Below, piece by piece: positions 52,253 to 62,130 of a DNA stretch of 64,000 nt. The notes beneath the pieces are model-generated. The model ran no database searches. It was not told the DNA's origin and saw only the letters and a list, made by a program, of their open reading frames with translations. The stretch is from Chryseobacterium candidae (GTDB lineage Bacteria; Bacteroidota; Bacteroidia; Flavobacteriales; Weeksellaceae): positions 347,076 to 411,075 of the forward strand of contig NZ_SDLV01000003.1 in the NCBI RefSeq assembly GCF_004916905.1, in the 5' to 3' direction. The position numbers and the translations under genes were made by a program. Positions within the stretch are counted from its first letter, which is position 1, and every line of letters starts with the position of its first letter.

Positions 52253-52963
52253 ATGAAGAAAAGAGTTTTGTTTTATTTAGTTGCTTTAGTCTCTACAGTT
52301 TCATTGCAATCGTGTGCTACAAATTATGTGGTTTCAAAACCAGCAACTTATACAAAAGAATACAAAACAGATGCCAAACTAGCTTCTATAGATTACAAAA
52401 AAATGGAGCAGGATAAGCAAAAACTTATCGACTCATTCCTTGCAGAAAAGGCGGCATCTATCGCTAGTGCTAAAAAAGCAGTTAAGAATTCTGAGATTGC
52501 AAAAGCAATCAAACATAATAAAACCATTGACGGTATCCTTGAAGAAGCTGAAACATACCTTGGGACTCCTTACAGATACGGAGGGACAACCAGAAACGGT
52601 ATCGATTGTTCAGCTTTTGTTCTTTCTGTATTCGGGGCAGCAGCAGGCCTTAGCTTACCCAGAGTAGCGGCTTCTCAGGCCCAGGAAGGTGAAAGAGTAG
52701 AAAAAGGAGAACTACAGAAGGGAGATTTGATCTTCTTTTCTCATGGAAGAAGAATTTCTCACGTAGGTATTGTAGAAAGTGTTTCTGAAGAAGGTGAGAT
52801 TAAATTTATCCACGCAGCAACATCAAAAGGAGTAATGATTTCTTCACTGAATGATTCTTATTGGGGACCTAAATTCAGATTCGCCAAGAGAGTGATCAAC
52901 GAAGAAGGAGAAACTTATAATAACTTAGCTGCCTCTACTCCGGCTACACCAGCAAATTTTTAA
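52253..52963 (+). CDS. NlpC/P60 (C40) family lipoprotein peptidase
   Basis: A 236-residue lipoprotein: signal MKKRVLFYLVALVSTVSLQSC with lipid cysteine C21, a helical Lys-rich spacer, then the NlpC/P60 domain (about 95-215) with catalytic C119 (NGIDCSAFV), H170 (RISHVGIVES) and H187. It should cleave D-Glu/meso-DAP stem-peptide bonds during wall growth. A short Thr/Ala-rich tail ends the protein. A -7 box is at 52194-52201 and a terminator follows. Confidence 0.9.
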   Translation: MKKRVLFYLVALVSTVSLQSCATNYVVSKPATYTKEYKTDAKLASIDYKKMEQDKQKLIDSFLAEKAASIASAKKAVKNSEIAKAIKHNKTIDGILEEAETYLGTPYRYGGTTRNGIDCSAFVLSVFGAAAGLSLPRVAASQAQEGERVEKGELQKGDLIFFSHGRRISHVGIVESVSEEGEIKFIHAATSKGVMISSLNDSYWGPKFRFAKRVINEEGETYNNLAASTPATPANF

Positions 52964-52990
52964 TTTTATAAATAATTGATTTAAATAATG

Positions 52991-53019
52991 AAGCCATCAG
53001 ATTTCTGATGGCTTTTTTA
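52991..53019 (+). terminator. Terminator after the NlpC/P60 gene
   Basis: Ten-base perfect arms AAGCCATCAG/CTGATGGCTT with a four-base loop, then TTTTTT. Confidence 0.9.
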
Positions 53020-53147
53020 TGTGCACATTTTTGGTAAGTTTTCGTTAAGCCAATGGCATAGCAGTTAAAGAGAAAAGCGGTTAAAATCCGCTCCTATTGA
53101 TTTAATTCTGACATTTTAATATAGCAGTTATTACACAACTGAAGATA

Positions 53148-53723
53148 TCAACTGTTCTTATCAATTTCAATATCTAACTTATACAACAGTCCATAGATTT
53201 CAGAAAGAGAAAATTTAGCTTTTTTAAGCCTGTTTAAGGCAGGATCTATTGAATAATTAACCGATGTACGGAAATCCGCTTTTTCCAGATTTGTGCCATC
53301 AAAAACAGCGCCTGAGAGATCGCAGTTATTGAAGACTGCATTGGACAAATCACATTCACTAAAATCTACCTCAATCAATTTGGAATTTCTGAAAACTGTT
53401 TTCTTAACAGATGTCTGATAAAAAAGCGAATTATTGAGAGCACTTCCATCAAACATAAAAGATAATCCGAAGGCATTACAATCACCGAACTGAAGGCCAA
53501 ACATCTTACATTCTTTGAAAACAACCTCATGAAAAGACGTTTTTACCAATTTCGCCATGCTGAGATTACACCCTGAAAACTCACAGTCTGTAAAGCTGAA
53601 ACCGGATAGATTTCCGTATTCAAAATTACAGTTTCTGAACGTACAGTTTTCGTACCCGCCCTTTTCTATTTGAGAAAGGTCGGTATTTTCAAAATCCTGA
53701 TCCAGGACGTAAGCTTCTTTCAT
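53148..53723 (-). CDS. Pentapeptide-repeat protein
   Basis: A 191-residue cytoplasmic protein built of A(D/N)LxX-type pentapeptides (CTFRNCNFEYGNLSGFSFTDCEFSGCNLSMAKL; VDFSECDLSNAVFNNCDLSGAVFDGTNLEKADF) that form a right-handed quadrilateral beta-helix. Such proteins can mimic DNA and protect gyrase (Qnr-like), but most have no known role. The central loop region resembles Qnr/McbG layouts, but this is not decisive. It is a single gene on the minus strand. Confidence 0.85.
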   Translation of the reverse strand: MKEAYVLDQDFENTDLSQIEKGGYENCTFRNCNFEYGNLSGFSFTDCEFSGCNLSMAKLVKTSFHEVVFKECKMFGLQFGDCNAFGLSFMFDGSALNNSLFYQTSVKKTVFRNSKLIEVDFSECDLSNAVFNNCDLSGAVFDGTNLEKADFRTSVNYSIDPALNRLKKAKFSLSEIYGLLYKLDIEIDKNS

Positions 53724-53826
53724 CTTTTATGTTTTATGTTTTATGATACGACAATATACCCTGCAATCTGCAGGCTTATCAAATGGGTAAATACTAGTTT
53801 TTGAGAGTCCTTTTAACTCCAAAACA

Positions 53827-55056
53827 TTACACCAAACTGTTTTTATCCGAATAATTAAGTTTAAAGAAAATAAAAGTCATCATAGAGAAGGCCAGTAAAG
53901 AACTTCCTCCATAACTGAAATAAGGAAGCGGAATCCCTACAGTAGGAAAAAGCCCCATAACCATCCCCAGGTTGATCGAAAAGTGCATCAACAGAATCGA
54001 AGCAAAACAATACCCAAAAACACGGTTAAAAGTAGATTTCTGCTGTTCAGAAAGATAATAGATTCTTCCTATGTAAACCAAATAAGCAAGCACCAGAAGA
54101 GCACTTCCAACAAAACCCCATTCTTCCCCAACCGCGCAAAAAATATAATCTGTCTGCTGCTCCGGAACAAATTTACCCTGAGTAACTGATCCTTCACGAT
54201 ATCCTTTTCCCCACAGTCCACCGGAACCGATCGCTGTTTTGGAATACAACAGGTTGTATCCCGAAGTATCCCTGAATGCCTTTTCCCCTTTGTAAAGAAC
54301 CTCAATTCTTTCTCTCTGGTGCTTAGGAAGTTTTTCTAAAATATAAGGAGAACCGAAAGCCAGTCCGCACAATAAAAGAATGGAACCTGCAATTCCTGAA
54401 ATTGAAATAACATCCCAAGACATTCTATGATAATTCATTGCAATAAGAACTCCTGCAATCAATAACACTGCAATCGTAACATAAATAGGAGGAATAGCCA
54501 GAGAGATCAGAAAAACTCCGGCAAAAACAAATCCTATACCGAATAAAAGGCCGCTCAGTCCTTCTCTATACAAAGCAATGAAAAATGCAATAAATACTAG
54601 CATGGAACCTACATCCGGGATAGCAAGAACTACTGCTGCCGGAATACCAATTATGGCTAAAGTAGTCCACAAAGACTTCTTGTTTTTAAGATTGAAATCT
54701 GGCCCTGAAACATAATTAGCCAGCATTAAAGCTGTTCCTATCTTTGCAAATTCTACAGGCTGCATGGTAAAACTTCCGAATTTATACCAGTTCTTCTGCC
54801 CCAGGATCTCTTTACCAAAAGGGAAAAGTCCTATGAGCAGCAATACGCCGCCAATATAAATAATCCCTGCCATATTCTCAAAGAATTTACTTCTGCTGAA
54901 AAAGATGATAAGCCCCACAAATAATGAAATACAGAAAAAAACCAGTTGTTTTTCTCCCAGTTTCTGGTCCACACTGTAAATATTTGCAATGGCAAAAATG
55001 CAAAGCAGGAAGTACAGCCCAAGCCCCAGTTTATCTATTCCTTCTGTCCATTTCAT
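53827..55056 (-). CDS. rodA: Rod shape-determining protein RodA (SEDS glycosyltransferase)
   Basis: A 409-residue polytopic SEDS protein with about ten membrane segments that polymerises peptidoglycan in the elongasome with PBP2. SEDS hallmarks are present: NWYKFGSFTMQPVEFAKIGTALMLANY, the FVPEQQTDYIFCAVGEEWGFVGS block and VGIPLPYFSYGGSSLLAFSMMTFIFF. Its start overlaps the stop of pbp2 by four bases, so it is the last gene of the mre operon. Confidence 0.94.
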   Translation of the reverse strand: MKWTEGIDKLGLGLYFLLCIFAIANIYSVDQKLGEKQLVFFCISLFVGLIIFFSRSKFFENMAGIIYIGGVLLLIGLFPFGKEILGQKNWYKFGSFTMQPVEFAKIGTALMLANYVSGPDFNLKNKKSLWTTLAIIGIPAAVVLAIPDVGSMLVFIAFFIALYREGLSGLLFGIGFVFAGVFLISLAIPPIYVTIAVLLIAGVLIAMNYHRMSWDVISISGIAGSILLLCGLAFGSPYILEKLPKHQRERIEVLYKGEKAFRDTSGYNLLYSKTAIGSGGLWGKGYREGSVTQGKFVPEQQTDYIFCAVGEEWGFVGSALLVLAYLVYIGRIYYLSEQQKSTFNRVFGYCFASILLMHFSINLGMVMGLFPTVGIPLPYFSYGGSSLLAFSMMTFIFFKLNYSDKNSLV

Positions 55057-57098
55057 TGCTTCACAGTTTTTTTAGCAGTGTTATTCTTTTTGGTTTCCTC
55101 TTCTATCTTCTTTTGCAGTTTTGCTTTTTGCTGTTTCACCTGCTCCAGACTATCCTTTATTCTTTTCTGTCTGATTGAGTCAGGTTTAGGATCAATATAT
55201 AAGCCTTTACGTTTCAAATCTGCAATCCACTGCCTTTTGTATTCAGGCATGAAACTCGATGTGATCATTTTTTTGTAAAGATGTTCTCTTTTCAGATCAC
55301 CTGTAATATACTTTTCAGCAATCACTGTACAGGCTGGTCCTGCCCAGGTAGCTCCAAATCCGGCATGCTCCATTACTGCTACCACAACAATTTTGGGTTT
55401 ATCAGCAGGAGCAATTAATACAAAGATGGAATTATCCTTTCCTTGCGGTACCTGCGCTGTTCCTGTTTTTGCTAATTGTGTAAAATCATTGGATTTCAAT
55501 CCTCTTGCAGTTCCTCTCAGCACTACAGCTTCCATTCCTTTCAATACCGGTTCGAAATGCTTCGGATCAACTAATGTCTTATGTTTAACCTTAAATCTTG
55601 GATCTGGATTGGGTTTCCCATCAATTGCTTTTACGATATGAGGAGTATAATACCATCCTCTGTTAGCAATAGCTGCTACATAATTGGCCAGCTGAATAGG
55701 AGTTACCAAAACATCTCCCTGCCCCATTCCATTATAAATAGCACCGGTGGACATTTCATCCCAGTTTTTAAAATCAGTTCTCTGGGAACCGCTTGCCTTC
55801 ATGATTGCTTTAAATCTTTTTTCGTAAAAATCTCCTGAAGGTATTCTTCCTTTTGCCCCGACAGCAAAGTCATTATTTAAAAATTCTCCGACTCCGAAGC
55901 TGCTCATTATTTTTTTCCACTCATCAACGCCTTTTGAAGGATTTCCCGGATATTTTTTGATAATGGCAATAAATGCGTAGGTGAAAAAACAGTTACTGGA
56001 AACCTGAATGGAAGGAATAAGCGGATCTGCTCCACCATGACCTTTAATTCTTTTTCCTTTATAGAAAAATCCTCCTCCACAAGGGAAGATTGTTTTCTCA
56101 TCCATCACTCCCATCTGCATTGCCGCTAAAGCGGTCAGTAATTTGAAAGTTGATCCCGGGGGATATCCTGCCTGTAAAGAACGGTCAAAAGTAGGTTTAT
56201 TTTCATAAAGCGTATCTTTTGAAAGGGCATATAAGTTTTTTGATTTATTAGGTCCGGTAAAAAGGTTGGGGTCAATATCCGGTCCGGTTGCGGCTACCAA
56301 GACTTCTCCATTATTAGGGTCTAAGGCCACAATTGCACCATGTTTGTTCACCAGCATTTCTTCCGCTGTTCTCTGAAGATCGTAATCAATGGTTAATGTA
56401 ATATCTTTACCCGTAATCACATCTTTATCTAAAGCACCGTTCTTATAGGAGCCAATATTCCGAAGCCTGATATCTTTCTGGATATATTTCACTCCTTTTA
56501 CTCCACGAAGTTCTTTTTCGTAGGATTTTTCAACCCCTGTTTTTCCAATAAAATCTCCCGGTAAATAGTAGAGAGAATCTTTTTTAATATCTCTTTCGTT
56601 TACCTCACTGGTATAACCGAGAAGGTTTCCTGATGTGGAAACTTCGTACTGACGCTGAGGTCTTGATACAATATTAAATGCAGGATATTTAAAAATAATT
56701 TCCTGAACTCTTGCAATATCTTCTCTGCTGAGGTCTTTAATGAAAGTCATCGGCGTCAGCTTAGAATAATATTTTTCCTTTTTGATAGTATTGACTTTAT
56801 TGATAAAATCCTGTTTTGTAATTTTCATCAAACTACAGAAAGCCAGAGTATCAAAATCAGGTTTCATCAAAGCCTGAGTAAACGAAATTTCATAAGCAGG
56901 CTGGTTACCCACCATGATTTTACCATTTCTATCAAAAATAACCCCACGCTGCGGAATGACGTATTCTGTTTTAATGGAAGTATTCGCTGCATTTAATGCA
57001 TAACGGTCTGTAAACAACTGCAAATATGAAAGCCTCGCCACAAAGATCAGGGCGATGATAACGAGGATGGAAAAAATTTTTAAATAACGTGTGTTCAA
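55053..57098 (-). CDS. mrdA: Penicillin-binding protein 2
   Basis: A 681-residue transpeptidase of the elongasome. It has an N-terminal membrane anchor (IFSILVIIALIFVARLSYLQ), a dimerisation domain (RGVIFDRNGKIMVGNQPAYEIS), and a penicillin-binding domain with PGSTFK (S316), SSN and AKTGTAQ motifs. The C-terminal 60 residues form a charged Lys-rich tail (RQKRIKDSLEQVKQQKAKLQKKIEEETKKNN), longer than in E. coli. It lies between mreD and rodA with overlapping ends. Confidence 0.94.
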   Translation of the reverse strand: MNTRYLKIFSILVIIALIFVARLSYLQLFTDRYALNAANTSIKTEYVIPQRGVIFDRNGKIMVGNQPAYEISFTQALMKPDFDTLAFCSLMKITKQDFINKVNTIKKEKYYSKLTPMTFIKDLSREDIARVQEIIFKYPAFNIVSRPQRQYEVSTSGNLLGYTSEVNERDIKKDSLYYLPGDFIGKTGVEKSYEKELRGVKGVKYIQKDIRLRNIGSYKNGALDKDVITGKDITLTIDYDLQRTAEEMLVNKHGAIVALDPNNGEVLVAATGPDIDPNLFTGPNKSKNLYALSKDTLYENKPTFDRSLQAGYPPGSTFKLLTALAAMQMGVMDEKTIFPCGGGFFYKGKRIKGHGGADPLIPSIQVSSNCFFTYAFIAIIKKYPGNPSKGVDEWKKIMSSFGVGEFLNNDFAVGAKGRIPSGDFYEKRFKAIMKASGSQRTDFKNWDEMSTGAIYNGMGQGDVLVTPIQLANYVAAIANRGWYYTPHIVKAIDGKPNPDPRFKVKHKTLVDPKHFEPVLKGMEAVVLRGTARGLKSNDFTQLAKTGTAQVPQGKDNSIFVLIAPADKPKIVVVAVMEHAGFGATWAGPACTVIAEKYITGDLKREHLYKKMITSSFMPEYKRQWIADLKRKGLYIDPKPDSIRQKRIKDSLEQVKQQKAKLQKKIEEETKKNNTAKKTVKQ

Positions 57099-57601
57099 AC
57101 TTTTTGTTTGATTTTAAATATTAATGCGTAGATGACTATAAAGATAAATGAAATTACACTTGTCACCAACACATTAAATAATATTTCAAAAAACCTGCTA
57201 AACTTAAAGAACTCAATATACTGTACTAGAAGCTGATGCAGGAAAATACTTGAAAATAAAAACAGCAAAAACTGCGCCCATTGAAGGGACTGAAAAGAGA
57301 AAAAGTCCGTAGACGTATCTGTGGAAGTCCTGAATATCAACGTTCTGAAATAGGCAATTAACGTTGTTGCAAATGCATTGATTCCCCAGGAATAGAGGAA
57401 GCCGTCAATAGACAGCCCTATTAAAAAGCTCAGTCCCAGGAACTGAAATTTATTCCTGAAAAACGGATAGAACATAACAAACACAGGATATAATACCGGA
57501 GTATATTTCCCCAAAAGTGTAATCCTGTTCAATACAAAAATTTGTAATGCCACAAGAAAGATCATGATCAATATATCGGTAAATAAAGTCCTGCTAATCA
57601 T
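57095..57601 (-). CDS. mreD: Rod shape-determining protein MreD
   Basis: A 168-residue, very hydrophobic protein with about five membrane segments (ILIMIFLVALQIFVLNRITLL; FFRNKFQFLGLSFLIGLSIDGFLYSWG). Sequence conservation in MreD is low, so the call depends on topology and on its place between mreC and pbp2, with overlaps on both sides. It helps connect MreC and MreB to the elongasome. Confidence 0.87.
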   Translation of the reverse strand: MISRTLFTDILIMIFLVALQIFVLNRITLLGKYTPVLYPVFVMFYPFFRNKFQFLGLSFLIGLSIDGFLYSWGINAFATTLIAYFRTLIFRTSTDTSTDFFSFQSLQWAQFLLFLFSSIFLHQLLVQYIEFFKFSRFFEILFNVLVTSVISFIFIVIYALIFKIKQKV

Positions 57602-58448
57602 TTTCCTTTTTTATTACAGCCTGTAGAGTATCCTGAATCTTCTGCACTTCTGCTTTCTTAAGATTCTTCACTACATACACTTTATTCAACGCTCCCATTT
57701 TTTCACTCAGCTCTACGGAAATATCCCAGAAGCCGGTTTTATTGTCTACAGAATATCCTGCAATAGTCCCGATTGTTACTCCTTTAGGGAAAATAGCAGA
57801 TTTTCCGTCTGTAACAACGGTATCACCTACTTTCAGGGCTACATATTTTGGGATATCCGCCAGGTGCATGACCCTTGAATTATCTCCATTCCATGTTAAA
57901 GTACCAAAATACCCTGAGTTTTTAAGTGCTGCATTAATTCTGATCTTGTTTACACTTAATACTGATTGAACCAATGCATAACTGTCTGTAGAATTGATTA
58001 CAATTCCCGCAATACCTCTTGGTGCCATTACTCCCATTTGAGGAAAGACTCCGTCTCTGCGTCCGCGGTTGATTGTAAAGTAGTTGTTTCTTCTGTTGAT
58101 ACTGTTAAAAACAATCTCTCCATCAACAAAAGTATAGATCTGCCCGCCACCAATAGTATCATGAACTCTTTTGAAAACCGGATTTTTCTCTCCGTCTTTT
58201 CCATAGAGTTCAGTCATAAGGGCTTTATTCTGAACCACAAGATCTTCATTGATCTGTTTTAGCTTCAGATAAGAAACTCCTTCATCAATATATCCGGAAA
58301 CCCAGGAATTAAAAGCAGCCGTTTGGCCTGCAATCCAGGATCTCTGCATGGCATTTCTTGAGAATATCAAAACCAGAGCAATAATTTGCAGGAATATAAA
58401 GAAGACGAAAAGAGTATTCTTCGAAAATAATCTCAGCAAAAATCCCAT
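57594..58448 (-). CDS. mreC: Rod shape-determining protein MreC
   Basis: A 284-residue bitopic protein with one N-terminal membrane segment (TLFVFFIFLQIIALVLIFS), a coiled coil (YLKLKQINEDLVVQNKALMTEL) and two beta-barrel domains in the periplasm (GVFPQMGVMAPRGIAGIVINSTDSYALVQSVL; KVGDTVVTDGKSAIFPKGVTIGTIAGY). It scaffolds PBP2 and activates wall elongation. It lies 28 bp after mreB and overlaps mreD. Confidence 0.94.
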   Translation of the reverse strand: MGFLLRLFSKNTLFVFFIFLQIIALVLIFSRNAMQRSWIAGQTAAFNSWVSGYIDEGVSYLKLKQINEDLVVQNKALMTELYGKDGEKNPVFKRVHDTIGGGQIYTFVDGEIVFNSINRRNNYFTINRGRRDGVFPQMGVMAPRGIAGIVINSTDSYALVQSVLSVNKIRINAALKNSGYFGTLTWNGDNSRVMHLADIPKYVALKVGDTVVTDGKSAIFPKGVTIGTIAGYSVDNKTGFWDISVELSEKMGALNKVYVVKNLKKAEVQKIQDTLQAVIKKEND

Positions 58449-58476
58449 TCAGATATAAAGTCGTAAAAAGTTAAAA

Positions 58477-59502
58477 TTATTTAATTAAGAAATTGAACTT
58501 ATCCATATTCTTAAGGGCAATACCTGTTCCGCGAACTACAGCTCTCAACGGATCTTCAGCAACAAATACAGGAAGACCTGTCTTTTTGTGAATTCTGTCC
58601 GCAAGACCTCTCAATAATGCCCCGCCTCCAGCAAGATAAATACCTGTTTTGTAGATATCCGCGGCAAGTTCCGGTGGTGTAAGAGATAATGTTTCCATTA
58701 CAGCATCTTCAATTCTGATGATTGATTTGTCTAATGCTCTTGCAATCTCTTTGTATCCAACCATAATTTCTTTAGGCTTACCAGTAATAAGGTCTCTACC
58801 CTGTACCGGGATATCTTCGATATCTACATCAAGATCTTCTACTGCAGAACCTACTTCAATTTTGATTCTTTCTGCGGTTCTTTCTCCGATATAAAGGTTA
58901 TGGTGAGTTCTTAAGTAATAAGCAATATCATTGGTAAAAACATCTCCGGCAATCTTCACAGATTTATCACATACAATACCTCCCAAAGCTACTACAGCAA
59001 TTTCCGTAGTACCACCACCTATATCGATGATCATATTTCCTTCAGGCTTTTGAACGTCAATCCCTACCCCAATTGCAGCTGCCATTGGTTCGTAGATTAA
59101 TCTTACTTCTTTTGCATTTACTTTCTGAGCAGAGTCTCTTACTGCTCTTTTTTCAACTTCAGTAATACCAGAAGGGATACAGATTACAATTCGTAATGCT
59201 GGTTGAATGAATTTACCTTTGATTCCGGGAATTTTCTTGATGAATTCCTTAATCATGTGTTCAGAAGCGTGAAAATCAGCAATAACTCCATCTTTCAAAG
59301 GACGGATGGTTTTGATATCCTCGTGAGTTTTACCTTGCATATGCTTAGCCTGTTCCCCTACAGCAATGGGTTTACCCGTAGAACGTTCAATTGCAACAAT
59401 TGACGGTTGATCTATAACAATTTTATTATTATGGATAATAAGGGTATTAGCCGTTCCCAGGTCTATCGCAATTTCTTGCGTAAACATATCAAATAAACTC
59501 AT
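58477..59502 (-). CDS. mreB: Rod shape-determining protein MreB
   Basis: A 341-residue bacterial actin that forms membrane-bound filaments guiding wall synthesis. Nucleotide-binding motifs IAIDLGTANTLI, MIIDIGGGTTEIAVVALGG and IYLAGGGALLRGL are canonical. It is the first gene of the mreBCD-pbp2-rodA operon. Its promoter includes a TATCTTTG box at 59527-59534 (minus strand). Confidence 0.97.
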   Translation of the reverse strand: MSLFDMFTQEIAIDLGTANTLIIHNNKIVIDQPSIVAIERSTGKPIAVGEQAKHMQGKTHEDIKTIRPLKDGVIADFHASEHMIKEFIKKIPGIKGKFIQPALRIVICIPSGITEVEKRAVRDSAQKVNAKEVRLIYEPMAAAIGVGIDVQKPEGNMIIDIGGGTTEIAVVALGGIVCDKSVKIAGDVFTNDIAYYLRTHHNLYIGERTAERIKIEVGSAVEDLDVDIEDIPVQGRDLITGKPKEIMVGYKEIARALDKSIIRIEDAVMETLSLTPPELAADIYKTGIYLAGGGALLRGLADRIHKKTGLPVFVAEDPLRAVVRGTGIALKNMDKFNFLIK

Positions 59503-59526
59503 ATTTTTCTTCTGATTTTAAGAATA

Positions 59527-59534
59527 CAAAGATA
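59527..59534 (-). promoter_or_regulatory. mreB -7 box
   Basis: TATCTTTG on the minus strand, 24 bases before the mreB start codon. Confidence 0.55.
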
Positions 59535-59887
59535 TAAATTTAAGACTACTAAAGAAATTTCCCAACAACTTAATTTGGTTAAAATTTTATTAAAATTTAT
59601 AATTCTTTATTAACTTTCAATTTAGACATTTACAGAGTTTGATTTCAACTAAAATTAATGGGATATTAAAAGGGTTAAAAAGCGAAATAACGGAAGGATA
59701 AAAAGACCAGAAATCTGCACAAACAAGATCAAATAAAATAAAGAACATTAACAATCATGATCAAAATAAGCAATTTTTATCAATTTAAAGTTTTGCCTTG
59801 CCGTCATAAAGATCTTTTTCTTCCTTTTATAGTTTTTTACGATAATTATCATATACACTATCTGAGAAAGGTTAATTAAAAAAATCG

Positions 59888-59895
59888 TAAATTTG
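59888..59895 (+). promoter_or_regulatory. hemA -7 box
   Basis: TAAATTTG overlaps the alternative TTG start at 59893 and lies nine bases before the ATG, implying a very short leader. Confidence 0.55.
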
Positions 59896-59904
59896 CTACT
59901 ACCT

Positions 59905-61179
59905 ATGTTACAGTATTCCAACATTCATCGAACGTCAAATTTTGCCGTGCTTTCAATAAGCTACGAGAAAGCCGATGTAGAAACGAGAGGAAAGTTTGCA
60001 TTCTTTGATGAGAACATCAAAAACTTTGTTTCCAGAGTTCATGAGGAAGATCTGGGCGATGCATTTGTTGTTTCCACCTGTAACAGGACGGAAATCTATA
60101 CCACTTCTCCCAATTACCTCTTAGTAGCAGAAGAGTATTGCAAAACAATTGGAGTACAACTAACAGACTTTCTTCAATTCGCTAATATCCTTACCAAAGA
60201 GGAAGCTTTGATTCATCTTTTCAGGGTAGCGGCCGGCCTTGAAAGTCAGATTATCGGGGATTTTGAAATTATCGGACAGATTAAAAAAGCATACAGCCGT
60301 TTCAAAAAAGAAAGACAAAATTCTAATCCTTATCTGGAAAGAGCCATCAATTCGGCTATTCAGATTTCGAAAAGAATAAAAAATGAAACCGGTATCTCCA
60401 ATGGTGCAGCTTCTGTTTCTTATGCCGCGGTTCATTACATTCTAAATAACCAGAAGAGAATCACTGAAAAAAATATTCTTCTTTTGGGAGTAGGTGAAAT
60501 TGGACAGAATACTGTTGAAAATCTGGTAAAACATGTCTATCAGCCGAAAATTAAAATCGCCAACAGAACTCAGGAGAAAGCAGAAAAGATTTCCCAGAAA
60601 TATAATATTCCTCATGTTGATTATTCTGATTTTGACCAGGAATTAAAAAATACAGATATTCTTATTGTGGCAACAGGGGCCAAACATCCTATTGTTAACC
60701 AGTCTCATTTCCCGAACGGGAAAGAAACGCTGATCATTGATCTTTCTATTCCGCATAATGTTGAAAAGAATGTTACTGAAAATAAAAACGTAACTCTGAT
60801 TGACGTAGATGAGCTTTCAAAACAGATTCAGGAAACGATTCAACAGCGCGAAAAAGAAATCCCTAAAGCTGAAAAAATCATTAAGGAACTGATGAAAGAC
60901 TTTATTGAATGGGAGAAAAAGAGAAAGCTGGCACCCAATATTCATCATTTCAAAGCAGTTCTAAAAAACATGGAACGCAATGAAATGCATAATTTTTATA
61001 AAAAGAATAAATACATAAACATCACGGACATGGAACTTTCTGACAAAATGATCCAGAAAATCACCAACCGTTTTGCAAAATATATCATCGATAATCCTTT
61101 AAAAGCCGAAGAAATTAGTAAATTAATGCACGAAATATTAGTTGAACAACCAAACAACGAATTCAATGAAAAGCATTAG
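59905..61179 (+). CDS. hemA: Glutamyl-tRNA reductase
   Basis: A 424-residue enzyme that reduces glutamyl-tRNA to glutamate-1-semialdehyde, the first committed step of C5-pathway haem synthesis. VSTCNRTEIY holds the catalytic cysteine. The NADPH domain has LLLGVGEIGQNTVENL, and EAEEI-like C-terminal helices dimerise. The start at 59905 is chosen over a TTG that is part of the -7 box. Its last 14 bases overlap hemC. Confidence 0.95.
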   Translation: MLQYSNIHRTSNFAVLSISYEKADVETRGKFAFFDENIKNFVSRVHEEDLGDAFVVSTCNRTEIYTTSPNYLLVAEEYCKTIGVQLTDFLQFANILTKEEALIHLFRVAAGLESQIIGDFEIIGQIKKAYSRFKKERQNSNPYLERAINSAIQISKRIKNETGISNGAASVSYAAVHYILNNQKRITEKNILLLGVGEIGQNTVENLVKHVYQPKIKIANRTQEKAEKISQKYNIPHVDYSDFDQELKNTDILIVATGAKHPIVNQSHFPNGKETLIIDLSIPHNVEKNVTENKNVTLIDVDELSKQIQETIQQREKEIPKAEKIIKELMKDFIEWEKKRKLAPNIHHFKAVLKNMERNEMHNFYKKNKYINITDMELSDKMIQKITNRFAKYIIDNPLKAEEISKLMHEILVEQPNNEFNEKH

Positions 61180-62074
61180 AATCGGAACAAGAAATTCCGC
61201 ACTTGCACTTTGGCAGGCTAGAGAGGTTGCGAGGCACCTTCAGAACAACAATTATTTAACGGAAATTGTTCCTATCGTTTCTTCTGGCGATAAGAACCTC
61301 AATCAGCCGCTTTATTCTTTAGGAATTACCGGGGTTTTCACAAGAGACCTTGATATTGCCTTACTGAATGACGAAATTGATATTGCCGTACATTCTTTAA
61401 AAGACGTTCCTACTCAATTGCCTCAAAATATTGAGATGATCGCTTATCTGGAAAGAGATTATCCACAGGATATTCTGATCAGAAAAGAATCTGCAAGGAA
61501 TAAAGAATTCCACGAGCTTAAACTGGCTACCAGCAGCTTGAGAAGAAGAGCTTTCTGGCTGAGAAATTATCCGGCTACTGATTTTTCGGATATCCGTGGA
61601 AATATTCAGACAAGGCTTCAAAAACTGGAAGACGGAGATTTTGATGCTACCATTTTATCTTTGGCGGGAATCAAAAGAATGAAAATGGAAATTGATTATG
61701 AAATGCTTCCATTAATGATCTCTGCTCCATCACAAGGGGTAATCTCTGTAGCCGGACATACCGACAAACCGGAGATCAACGAAATTGTACGCCAGATCAA
61801 TCACCAGCAGACTCAGATCTGTGTGGAAATTGAAAGAAACTTCCTGAGCACTTTAGAAGGAGGCTGTACTGCACCTATCGGCGCTTTTGCAGAAATCATC
61901 GGCGACCAGATCCGCTTCAAAGCAGCACTTTGCTCTCTGGACGGGAAAAACTGCATTGCTGTGGATGAAAATTTTGTATATACTCCAGCTGAGAATTTTG
62001 GAGAAAAGTTTGCACAAGTTGTTCTTGAAAACGGAGGGAAAGAATTAATGGCAGAAATCAAAAGCCAGATCTGA
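61166..62074 (+). CDS. hemC: Hydroxymethylbilane synthase (porphobilinogen deaminase)
   Basis: A 302-residue enzyme that joins four porphobilinogens. IRIGTRNSALALWQA opens the protein and C234 in LEGGCTAPIGAFAEI carries the dipyrromethane cofactor. LDIALLNDEIDIAVHSLKDVPT is the substrate-binding segment. The ATG at 61166 lies inside the end of hemA, so translation is coupled. Confidence 0.95.
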   Translation: MKSIRIGTRNSALALWQAREVARHLQNNNYLTEIVPIVSSGDKNLNQPLYSLGITGVFTRDLDIALLNDEIDIAVHSLKDVPTQLPQNIEMIAYLERDYPQDILIRKESARNKEFHELKLATSSLRRRAFWLRNYPATDFSDIRGNIQTRLQKLEDGDFDATILSLAGIKRMKMEIDYEMLPLMISAPSQGVISVAGHTDKPEINEIVRQINHQQTQICVEIERNFLSTLEGGCTAPIGAFAEIIGDQIRFKAALCSLDGKNCIAVDENFVYTPAENFGEKFAQVVLENGGKELMAEIKSQI

Positions 62075-62130
62075 TATTTCAGATGTAAATCCCTTTAGCC
62101 GCACTTTTTCATCTTCTTAATTTTACAGAC

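Larger units (their letters stand above)
59503..59904. other. Divergent promoter region of mreB and hemA
   Basis: This AT-rich gap of 402 bp contains the mreB -7 box (59527-59534, minus) and the hemA -7 box (59888-59895, plus). I see no gene or strong hairpin. Confidence 0.6.

Noticed and set aside
53148..53723. Quinolone-resistance Qnr protein
   Set aside because: Pentapeptide repeats alone are not enough. The Qnr-specific loops cannot be confirmed, so only the general family is given.
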